Shown: piece after piece, positions 54,780-64,000 of the stretch
Position numbering within the stretch: position 1 is the stretch's first letter
Layout: the number at the start of each line of letters is the position of its first letter
Assembly: GCA_951213105.1 (NCBI GenBank)
Contig: OX578138.1
Span: 96,563,114-96,627,113 of the forward strand
From: Amaurobius ferox
Taxonomy: Eukaryota > Arthropoda > Arachnida > Araneae > Amaurobiidae
Direction of reading: 5' to 3'
DNA: 64,000 bases
Notes under the pieces: generated by a model
The model's input: the letters and a program-made list of their open reading frames with translations, nothing else
Databases searched by the model: none
Told to the model about the DNA's origin: nothing
Made by a program: the position numbers and the translations under genes

Positions 54780-56413
54780 AGTAAATCATAATTTACTACC
54801 TAAACTGAGTGAAAATATAACCAAAAGGTTACGTTGGCCTCACAGCAAGTCCAAACAATTGCCATTCATACACAAGAGCAAAATTCTTATCAAACATTTA
54901 ATTACTACCATTTAATTGTTGACATTGTATTATTTACAATCATTTAATTACTACAAACATTTAATTATTAACATTCAATTAATATCAATTGCATTAAATA
55001 TGTCACCATTGGCGAATTATTGGGAGTCAAAATACTATTGCAAAAATTATCATTTGTTGAGAATGGAGCAATCTAAATTTACGGGAATTGTGTTGCATAG
55101 TATTGTGTATGGAAAGCGATTTTATATAACGATACTTAATATTTTTTTAATTTATATAACGTTTTGATAAAATTATAAAAAGCGTTTTATAGCTCAAGAA
55201 TGATTCATGTTATTCATGCTTGCGTTCTCAAGCAATTGTCAATCGTTTTCTAATTAAAAATTACATATGAAATGATTATTTATTTATAGTAATTAAAATT
55301 CTGATATTTTAATAATTTTTAATAAATGTATTCAAAAATCGTGCAATATCTCGAAATCGTGCAATATCTGAGTGAAAAGGATCACTAAATAGTTATATAG
55401 ACCTCAGAACTAGTCCAAACGATTGACAGCCATACTCGCAAGCAAAATCCTTAGCACAATGCAATTAACACTTAATTAATATCACTTACATGGAATATAT
55501 CATCATTGGCAAATTCTTGGGCTTGAAAATACTATTACAAAAAGTACCATTTTTTGAGAATGGAACAATTGAGATTCACGAGATATATTGCATAATATTG
55601 TGGAATGTGATCATATGTAACGGTACTTACTACTTTTTAATGTATGTAAGTTTTTGATAAAAAATTGTGTTATATCTCAAGAGCGATTCGTGCAATTCAT
55701 GTTTGCGTTCTCAAGCAATTGTCAATCGTTTTCAAAATAAAAATTACATATGAAATGATTATTTACTTGCAGTAATCAAAATTCCGATATTTTAATGATG
55801 TTTAATTAATGTATTCGAAAATAGTGCAATATCTCGAAAACGGCTCATTCTAGCATGCAAGTTTGTATCATTTGTTTTCAAATACAAAATTACATCTGAA
55901 ATAATCATTTTGCCATTACTATTAAAAGTGTTGAATTTTTATGATATTTTCCAGAAACTCGTTACAAAATTGAGTTGTCTTCCTAACATTCGATTGCGTT
56001 TAAAATCATTAGGGTTTCAGTATTTACTGATTGTAATAGTCGCACCAAATTTCCTTTCGAATTACCCTATATATCCATTAGATATTTCATCATACACACA
56101 CTAACATACATACATCCACACTAACATGCACCCATACTAATATACACCTACACTAACATACACCTACACTAACATACACCTACACTAACATACACCCACA
56201 CTAACATTCACTTACACTAACATACACCCACACTAACATTCACCTACACTAACATACAGCCAAACTACCATAGACCCACAGGCATCACCTCAGAAACGTT
56301 TATTTCGTGTTCAGGTATGCTTAAATGGTATTGTTTCGTCAAAAATTTGAATTCGAATTTTCGACCTCATCACACTTATTTCCCTATACCTTATACAATG
56401 TATGTAGGGAAAG
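54780..56413 (+). mobile_element. Strongly diverged TCTGATG element with internal duplication
   Basis: The right end is recognisable: TTTGAATTCGAATTTTCGAC at ~56344, then a hairpin ending AGGGAAAGT at ~56413. Two ~470 bp blocks at ~54970-55370 and ~55440-55830 are similar, with shared TTGGCGAATT/TTGGCAAATT, GAGAATGGA-CAAT and GCAATTGTCAATCGTTTTC. The usual AC microsatellite is replaced by the 16-bp minisatellite at 56095-56275. The left boundary is uncertain. Confidence 0.5.
56095..56275 (+). repeat. 16-bp minisatellite
   Basis: About ten copies of ACTAACATACACCTAC with scattered changes. It sits exactly where intact family members have an (AC)n tract, just before the CATCACCTCA motif. Confidence 0.9.
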
Positions 56414-56878
56414 TAAAAAGCTCATGCAAATAGTGCATGAATTTCCCTACAATGTAATTACTTTACTTCTTTCGCAGTGAAATAACTGTGTGTAATATGC
56501 ATGACACATTGGCTTTGGCATTAAATTGTACATTAACATTTGACGCTTTTTATGACACCATGTAAAATTATTTCGAAGAACCAAATTAATTTATATTTTG
56601 CGAAAATCTAACTTGACAATCAGAAAAATCATTAGCATCAGACAAGCAAAACTGTCCATATATTGAACGATTTGAATTCATGGAAACATTTATTTTATAA
56701 TACAAAACCTATCTTTTTAATTCTGATTAATTGACTCCTATCATTGAGAATCTAAATGCTATAGATCTTTCAATAATGTATTTAACATTTTATTATTTAA
56801 TTTAAAAACCGAATGTCGTTGATATACCAACCATCTAATAATCAATTGCAAATTCTTTAAATGTATTTATAAATTGAA

Positions 56879-57440
56879 GAGTCAACTTTAAAGATAAAAT
56901 CTTACAATTCCATTATAGTGGCGTAGGTGGAAGAGCGTTAGATGGACAGTTCAAGGACCCGTAGTTCAAGTTTCGGTTGGGGCAATAAGGTTATTTCAAA
57001 TGCAGCCGAGTAAATTAATCCTACAAGTTAGTGTAGCGATGATGGAGTTTTGAAAGTAACCTTAAAACGATTGGTACAGATTCAGCACAGTCTGTCCTAC
57101 TCTTCCCGGCAGTCCAAACAGTTACCTTACACCTTTCTGGTAGGTCGGACGGTCTGGGTCTCAACAACAACACTCTGTTCTACTGGCCGAAGATTTTCAA
57201 TCGAGAGTCCAACGATCATGCAGGATACTAACTTAGATAAAATAAGTATCAGGATGCTAACCTGGGGTAAAAATAGCAGAACGCAGTTAGTCATATTGCC
57301 AAGTTGCACGTCAATCTCATATTAAAGGGAAGGAAATGCAGAGTTAACTTCGTCGATAAGAGAGGGCAATTTCATCCGAAGCTCAATTGGGAGCTGGCCA
57401 GTACGAAAATCCGAGGTTCTAGTCCCGTCTGGAGGAAGAA
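56879..57440 (+). mobile_element. tRNA-head repeat, head-body-head copy
   Basis: The first head has GTGGCGTAGGTGGAAGAGCG (A-box-like) and GTAGTTCAAGTTTCGG (B-box-like). The body has GTGTAGCGATGATGGAG and CTAACCTGGGGTAAAAATAG, and one unit corresponding to the 99-bp array of 13.7-14.6 kb (GTCAATCTCATATTAAAG). A second leader plus head starts at ~57341 (AAGCTCAATTGGGAGC, GAGGTTCTAGTCCCG). It carries a SINE fragment at 57102-57173. Confidence 0.6.
57102..57173 (+). mobile_element. 72-bp SINE fragment
   Basis: It contains CCCGGCAGTCC, ACACCTTTCTGGTAGG, TCGGACGGTCTGGGTCTC and (AAC)n. Flanking TCTGTCCTACT (57091-57101) and TCTGTTCTACT (57174-57184) form an 11-bp target duplication with one mismatch. 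Confidence 0.8.
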
Positions 57441-58038
57441 AAGTTATCTAAAAAATAAATAAAATAAAACCATGTCTGTTGTCGGAATTAAAATAACATC
57501 ACGCAAATTGAAAATTGACATTTTTGGCCATTTATTTGTCCAAACCTAATGGCGTATTCATTGCCACTTATAAAATCTTCATCAATATGAAATTGACATT
57601 TAATTAATTTCCCATGAAATAAATTCCTGTCGGAAAACTTTTTGAGATCAAGATACAAAATTATTACAAAAAGTATATTCTCTCGCGAATGGAACAAATT
57701 AGGTCAAAGCGTTGTTTACAGATGAAAGCAGTTGAAAAGCTAAGTAATAAATTTACTATTTATTTATGATTATTGCAGGTCTTGTTTTTTTAATGATGTT
57801 TTAATTATTTTTTCTAAAATGTATTTGATAAATGGGAGGTCTTTGAACATTCCATTGCTTTTAAAATCAACAGGATTTTAGTATTTACAGATTGTAATAA
57901 TTATTTTCAAAACTCTTCATTCGTGAGATATCACGTCCAAAAACTCACGGACATACACAATAACATATACGCACACTAGCTTACATATACAGATACACAC
58001 TATCATACATGCACACTATCATACACCACATAGACATC

Positions 58039-58097
58039 CGGCCGTCCAAATAGTTGCTCTTAGTCCTCTGGACGAGTCGGACGGTCTGGGTCTTCAA
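58039..58097 (+). mobile_element. 59-bp SINE fragment
   Basis: It starts CGGCCGTCC and ends in the SINE tail (GTCGGACGGTCTGGGTCTTC). A perfect 13-bp repeat CCACATAGACATC flanks it at 58026-58038 and 58098-58110. It interrupts the diverged element just before the GACATCAC motif that precedes its right end. Confidence 0.85.
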
Positions 58098-58235
58098 CCA
58101 CATAGACATCACAGCAAAAACGTTCGTTTCAATTTCAGGGACGCTTCTAAGATGCTTTTCGAAGGAAAACTCGAATTCGAATTTTCGAACTCGTCGCAAT
58201 ACTTTCCGTATACATCATCCAATAAGGAAAGCAAA

Positions 58236-58802
58236 AGACTATTAGTCTGTAGTAGATATCATAAGTCGGTTACACCCAGCTTCAACACAGATTCGACGGC
58301 CGTTGACTCTCAATGGTCGGTGACTTTCAATGGTCGCAACATAATCAAGGGTCCAATAACCTCAGTTATGGCAGTTTCATATGTATGCAATATGTTTACT
58401 AATTCCCAGTTTATATCTTCAAAGGCACATAAAGGGTCTACGGTTTTATTTGATAAATGGCGCCTAGATGTAATTGGATTTATTTCACATACTCCGTCTC
58501 CTTCGTTGTATGCAGTCATGCATTTACTTCAGCAATAAATCATAATTCACGACTGTACTGAATTACGAGCTAAAGTACTGTGAGGATGATAGTGAAGAGC
58601 GATATATGTATACAGTTAATTACAATGGAACTAAAGTAGATAAATCATTGTACATATCAGAAGACGTAGGGTGGCAAATTATACACCATTAGATTATTTT
58701 TTATTTAAAAGCTAATTATTATATTTTGCTGATAAAATATATAGAGTGCCGCGATTTTCTCGATTTCCTGATACATTATTATTCTACATTGTTTAGACTA
58801 TA
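58236..58802. other. No gene recognised
   Basis: Frames on both strands at 58152-58538 show no domain. AT-rich. It ends at the TA target of the transposon that follows. Confidence 0.45.
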
Positions 58803-60574
58803 TACCGGGTGGTCAGAATTAAAGCACCCCTACTCTGAGCTCCCTATACATCGAACTCCTCAGTGTAAAGGCTCCAAAATTGTTGAACCTACTATTCAAG
58901 ACATGGGGAAAGGGATTACGCGAAAAAAAAATAGTTCCAGAAACACCGATAGGTGGAGCTGTACAACAGAAAATATGCTGAAAAGACACAAAATAATCAC
59001 AAAAAAACAAACACATGTGATATGGAATTTTTCCTTTTTAATTTCTTTTGCTGATATGAAAAAACAGAAGATAAAAAAGTGAAGAAACTTAAACTGTCAT
59101 TGTAACTGCAATTTCGCACTGTAAGCACCAAAATTTGCATAAACCCTTGGTTTGCAGCTACTATGTTCTGGGCATAAAAGGGGATAAAACTGGGAAATTT
59201 TCATTCTTATCAGCGATGGCTGTCACACTGCCAGAACGCGCTTTGCTTGTGAAGCTGTTTTATGAAAATAAAGGACATGCTGCAGCTGCACTTCGAGAGT
59301 TTCGTCGACTTAAGAATTTGCGCAAAGGACCATTACTTCCACAAGCTCTCGGGAGAATGATCGCTCGATTCGAGAAAACTGTACATCTTGGAGTTCAACC
59401 GGGTCGAGGACGCAAATCGACTCGTTCAGATGTCGTTGACGATGTTGCCACCACTATTGTTGAACAATCAATGGATAACGTTAGAGTCTGTAGTAGTGCA
59501 CGTGGAGTGTCACGACACCGGGGGTGTTCCCTACAGCACAGTGCGGAACGTACTGAGAAACATAGTTCATTTTTTCCCGTACAAAATTAGTCACAATCAC
59601 CACTTGCCATCGACAGGGAGAAGCGACTGACCTTTGTATTGACATTTCTGGCTAGAATTGAAGTGGATGCATCGTGGCCATTCGTGGCAGATTCTATGGA
59701 GCGATGAACCGCATTTCCATCTAAGTGGAACAGTCAACATCCATAACTGTCGCATTTGGGACACGGAAAACCCTAGTACCTTCCAAGAGATTCCACTTCA
59801 CTCACCGAAAGTTACAGTTTGGTGTGGATTCACAGCCACATTCATTCTTGGACGTTTCTTTTTCGAAGAGGCTACTCCCAATGGCCCTGTGACATGCACC
59901 GTAACGGCTAGGTGGTACAAAAACATGCTCGAAAATTTTGTTGCACCCCAACTGCAACAGCACCAATATCTTGATTCAATTACCTTTATGCAAGATGGAG
60001 CGCCTCCACACATTGGACTATGTGCACAGCAGTTTCTTCGGCAACCTTTCACTAATGGTAGAGTAATTAGTCGTGCGTTTCCGACTACCTGGCCATCTCG
60101 TTCTCCAGATCTTAATCCCTGTGATTTTTGGCTGTGGGGATACTTAAAAAGTCTTGTTTATCAAGGACGTCTGATAACCTTGGCAGATTTGAAAGACAGT
60201 ATCACTCTGCATGTGAGAAGCATCTCAATCGACCAATTACGATCTGCAGTTGAACAAGCTGTCCACAGACTGCAGATTTTACATCTTGAAGAAGGGAACC
60301 ATATTGAGTAGCATCCCCTGAATCGATAAGGTCCTTGTGATATGAATGTTTGGTACGTTCGAATAAAATGTGTTACAAATGTGTATTTTGTGTCATTTCA
60401 GCATATTTTCTGTTGTACAGCGCCACCTATCGGTGTTTCAGGAACATTTCTTTTCGCGTAATCCCTTTCCCCATGTCTTGAATAGTAGGTTCAACAATTT
60501 TGGAGCCTTTACACTGAGTAGTTCGATGTATAGAGAGCTCAGAGTAGGGGTTTTTTAATTCTGACCACCCGGTA
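58803..60574 (+). mobile_element. Tc1/mariner-group DNA transposon with ~190-bp TIRs
   Basis: The 1772 bp element has TA duplicated at 58801-58802 and 60575-60576. TIRs start TACCGGGTGGTCAGAATTAA and pair through 58803-~58994 and ~60384-60574 with fewer than about ten mismatches. It contains a decayed transposase with a DDD triad. TIR length resembles long-TIR members of the group. Close TIR identity suggests a fairly recent copy in spite of the broken gene. Confidence 0.92.
59216..60311 (+). pseudogene. Tc1/mariner-group transposase, frameshifted
   Basis: ATG at 59216 (MAVTLPERALLVKLFYENKG) starts a helix-turn-helix-type DNA-binding region. The frame changes near 59510, 59615 and 59690, none of them at long homopolymers. 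The last frame carries the catalytic core: WSDEPHFHLSG, VTVWCGF, FMQDGAPPH and SPDLNPCDFWLWG, ending at TAG 60309-60311. Between the second Asp (QDG) and the third (PCD) lie 42 residues, more than the 34 of classical Tc1 and mariner. The enzyme would cut at the TIRs and insert at TA. This copy cannot make it but could be moved in trans. Confidence 0.9.
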
Positions 60575-60576
60575 TA

Positions 60577-61531
60577 TAAAATGGAAAGTATGTCTACCCC
60601 TGTTTGTTCCGTTTTCAAATCTACAATTTTTGACGGACATGTTTCTTTTTTCGAATTTGGTATGGTTATACCCTATATGTTTCCAGTTTTTAGGACCAGA
60701 AGTTGTTTAGATATTACGTAATAAAAAATACACAAAATTAAACCTTCCGCAGAAATGGCATTACGCAGGCAATTATTTTGTAACATTTATTTGAAGAAAA
60801 TGATAGCATGTTGTTTAGCAGCAGAGTTAAAGGAAACGTTTTTATTTAGCAGACGATTTTAATAATTTTGTTTATCCGATGTAAATAATAAATATATTAA
60901 TATAAAAATAAATGTTGTAAATGAACGATGTATTTTTGATTGGGCTGTATCACTGTCTCGGGATAAAAGATTTCGGGAATTGTTGTTATCTTTAATTGAT
61001 ACTTTCAGTGATATGTTTTATTTTGACAAATATTTTTAAAACCCATATATGTTCCATTGTGTTTGAGAAAAGCAGGGGTATATCCTATCACTTTAGCATC
61101 TTCATTTTGACCAAACTTCAAACCCAACATATCTTCACCAAACTTCACATTTGTTCAACAACGCCAATCACAGGCAGATATGTTAACCAAACTGCATCTG
61201 AAGATAATTTTGTAAGGTGAGAACAGAGGATCTTTATGCCACGTTTTAGGAGATCTAAATTAAATTTTTTATTAAAATCATTTAAGAAACAATAACATTT
61301 AAAAGACTACTAAAATTTGCACATTGTGAATCATGAACACCTTCGGGTACATACATGTGTTCGTTTCAATAACAAAGACATTAATAGTGCACATTTGTAT
61401 TTTTGATAATATTATATCAGTTACGATCATGGAATATAATGCTACGGTAATATTTTAGAAAATTATATATATATTTTTTAAATTCATACATTTCTGAAAA
61501 TCTTTACAATGATTGTTGCAACAGGGTAAAA
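60577..61531. other. No gene recognised
   Basis: AT-rich sequence with one 74-residue frame at 60996-61220 lacking domains. Confidence 0.5.
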
Positions 61532-62030
61532 AATCTGATGTGAGCAGCACATGACATTCCCTTCAGACTCAAATTCATCTTATATTTATTTCATAAATAA
61601 TTCATTAAACTGAGTTTAACTGCATTCAATAACACACACAGTACATTGAAATTGCACTGAATTTACACTTTCAATTCAGCTTTCGATTATATTTGGCTTT
61701 ATTTTCAAAACCGGCGGAGCAAAAATGTGAAAAAAAGACGCAGGTTCTTTTACCTCGAAGTGTACCCAAATCTAATCAGCATCGGGGGCACCGACAAGTG
61801 ACTTACCTATAGAATATTATGAAAGTCGGTCAATTAATTAGAGTGGATACATATATTGAGCGCGCACACCCAGACACGCACACACACAGACGTCACACTA
61901 AATATAAATTGTTCGTGCTCTAGAGGCCTCAAAGCATGTAGATCTGTCGAAAACTTGAGTTCCGATTTTCGGCGTGATTCCTTTACATTCCCTATACGTT
62001 ACCGTGTATTTACAGGTACAGTAAAAATGG
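61532..62030 (+). mobile_element. Short diverged TCTGATG element
   Basis: The left end is ATCTGATGTGAGCAGCACAT at ~61532. The right end has AAACTTGAGTTCCGATTTTC (decayed palindrome) and a hairpin around CCCTATACGTTACCGTGTAT to ~62030, with a short (AC) tract at ~61875-61890. The ~500 bp copy belongs to the same subfamily as 7190-7978. Confidence 0.6.
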
Positions 62031-63870
62031 AAATGGTGCGGAAATAACTTTTGCTGCCATTTCAGCGTCTTCATTTTATATTATATTTATGAAGCTGTAT
62101 ATTTTTGAACAGTGGTGTACAAATGAAACCATAATGCTTTATTCTCCAGATTTGCTTACACAGATAGTGATTTGCCTGCACTGTTTGCCAGCACAGATAA
62201 TGATTTGCCTGCACAGTTTGCATGGTTCAGATTTGCTTTCAAAGTTTGTAATTTTATAGTGCTAATAAAATATCAGAAATGCGAGTCCAAAATCAACTTC
62301 CTCACACATTACTATTCTATATTGGCTGGTATAATATTTAAGAAAAATAAGAGTCCCATTGACGGCAAAATGTTTGTCACATCTTGTTTTTGATAATTTT
62401 TTAAAATCAGATGTATTTCAGAAATTACGTAAGATGCAACGTAGAGGATGACTGATTGATATGAATTTAGCATTAAATTCCAGGATGGCGGAGAGGGGGG
62501 AAGTTTCTTCTCTAAGAATGGTTTATTCCCTCTTTACCTCTTCCCATTTCATCCCTTACGCTACCCTTTTTTAAAATAGTACCGTTTCATCTCTTATCCA
62601 AAATACACCTGTTCCCCACCTTTTCTCCCAACTGAGAGGGATGCAAATGATTCCCTAGGGGATGAGTTCCGAGACGCTCCGTCCCTCCTGCGATCACTTT
62701 GAACAGTGTATTGTGATTGCAGGTGTATCAGAGGGAGCAGATCCAAACGACCTCTGCCAGTCGTGATCTTAGTGTTGAGAACTAATTAAAAATATATCTT
62801 GTAAATATATTGTTTGGTGTTATTTAAATATATTTAAATAATTCAGATAGGGTAAATCCTATCTTGCATTATGTCCTATGAAATGGATACTTATAATTGT
62901 TTTGTAGTGCCATAAATATATATATTTATGTAGTGGTTGTTGTGCAAGCCCTTAATTGACGAACAGAATCCAAAATTTTTTAACTTATTAGTTTCTTTAA
63001 TATTGTAAAGTACTCTCTAGTAGCAAAAGTATTATAACTTAGTCAAACGTTATAATTCCTATTTTTGACCGTTTTACAAGTATGAATTTCAACATAACGT
63101 TTTTAGAGTCATATATGTGTATATATCAGTAAGTGTGTACAATAGCATAGGCAAAGGGAGAGGGGGGGGAGTGACCGCCTCCTGCTTGAAAAATTACATA
63201 AACGAAACTTAGTATTTTCAACATTCCAAGATCCTGGCTATGTCTATATGTGTGTAAAGGCCATATGTGTGTCAAAGGTCTGTACGAGTCAAAAAATCAG
63301 TTTCACTTTCACCCCTTCCGATAGAGTCAATGCTTAAACTCGGCCCGAGCTCGAAGAACTTTACAGGTGTAGAACCCGAGCTCGGCCTAGCTATGTTCAA
63401 AGACCATTGAATCTCGGTCCGATCCGGCCCGAAATCATTTATATTCAAATGTGCTGAAAGTCTAAATTTAAAAGGTTTGAAAAACGCAGAATTTTTTTAA
63501 AAAATACAACCCACCCGAATTTCATTGGGCTTTGTTGGGTTTTAGTGGGTATTTTCCAGAAACGATTAAACTTTGATTTCCTCATATTTGTTGTACCTAA
63601 ATTGATCATTTACCAGTGAAAGCTGGGGTACATTTGTGGAAAATGTTGAGTGCGAATTTGTAAAAGTAATTAATAATGTAACTAGTTTTTAAAATTTTCT
63701 TCAAACTCAGACCAAGTTCGAGAACTGGAACTTGCGAGCCAAACCGGTAAAAATCTGAAATTTTGGCCCATACGAGTAATTAAAAAAATATTACATCCGA
63801 TTTTTTTTAGCCATTTTAATGCGAAATTCCACAGTGAAACTTTTAAATTCAGAAAAGTAAAAAAATAAAT
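62031..63870. other. No gene recognised
   Basis: A ~35-bp direct repeat (CAGATA-TGATTTGCCTGCAC) lies at 62160-62225. Around 63335-63435 CTCGGCCCGAGCTCG and CCGAGCTCGGCC form an interrupted inverted pair. A G run is at 63163-63170. No coding signal. Confidence 0.45.
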
Positions 63871-64000
63871 AATGTAGTAGTTATGAAATAGTTAAATAAT
63901 TTAGTAGTTATGAAATAGTTAAATAATTTAGTAGTTATGAAATAGTTAAATAATTTAGTAGTTATGAAATAGTTACATAAATTAGCAGTTATGAAAAAGA
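63871..64000. repeat. 27-bp tandem repeat running off the window
   Basis: TAGTAGTTATGAAATAGTTA units start at 63875, 63902, 63929 and 63956, with a variant (TAGCAG) at 63983. Spacing is an exact 27 bp. The array continues beyond the right edge. Confidence 0.95.

Larger units (their letters stand above)
56414..58235 (+). mobile_element. Diverged TCTGATG element hosting later insertions
   Basis: A left-end relative (GTGCATGAATTTCCCTACAA...TTTCGCAGTG) begins near 56430. The right end, with a CGAATTCGAATTTTCGA palindrome at ~58168 and a hairpin ending at ~58235, follows an (AC)-type tract at ~57950-58030. The centre is interrupted by the tRNA-head repeat (56879-57440) and the right part by a 59-bp SINE fragment. 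Confidence 0.5.

Overview
The window is AT-rich, repeat-dominated eukaryotic DNA, most probably from an arthropod. The evidence is a 5S rRNA-derived SINE with an arthropod-like 5S head, two Jockey-clade non-LTR retrotransposons, a Tc1/mariner-type DNA transposon, an LTR retrotransposon and many short interspersed and tandem repeats. I see no confident host protein-coding gene. The only possible host-type coding piece is one exon-like fragment with a PHD/RING-like zinc finger on the minus strand at 19.1-19.5 kb. All coordinates come from reading and aligning the sequence by eye.

Layout. 0-28 kb: a short Penelope-like coding remnant at the left edge; a family of ~0.9 kb non-coding elements, here called TCTGATG elements after their left end (full, inverted, composite and headless copies); a 5'-truncated Jockey tail (4.46-4.81 kb); SINEs sharing one body and tail but carrying tRNA-like or 5S heads; a 9 x 99 bp tandem array grown from a tRNA-headed repeat (13.7-14.6 kb); a 5S-headed SINE with a 15-bp target duplication (17.7-18.1 kb).

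27.5-47 kb is a nest of insertions. A ~140 bp tandem repeat was invaded by a 645-bp inverted-repeat element, which itself holds a 56-bp SINE fragment, and by a young LTR retrotransposon (28316-46700, TSD GCTG, LTRs ~1.5 kb). The LTR element's 6.7 kb internal region has no recognisable gag or pol, so it is LARD-like and presumably mobilised in trans. Its 5' LTR was then hit twice at the same ten bases (ACTCGGGGCT), about 20-30 bp downstream of its TATA box: by a full-length Jockey element (32011-37398, frames broken only at poly-C runs) and by a 5'-truncated relative (28732-32000) that keeps an intact 895-aa endonuclease/reverse transcriptase.

47-64 kb: older diverged repeats, a 1.37 kb element inside an older repeat (49.9-51.3 kb), more TCTGATG elements, further 5'-truncated SINE fragments, a 1.77 kb Tc1/mariner-group element with ~190 bp terminal inverted repeats and a frameshifted DDD transposase (58.8-60.6 kb), and a 27-bp tandem repeat running off the right edge. 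The most notable items are the double Jockey insertion at the LTR start site, three nested hairpins inside the non-coding LTR element, SINE head swapping between tRNA and 5S, and the palindrome-rich TCTGATG family.
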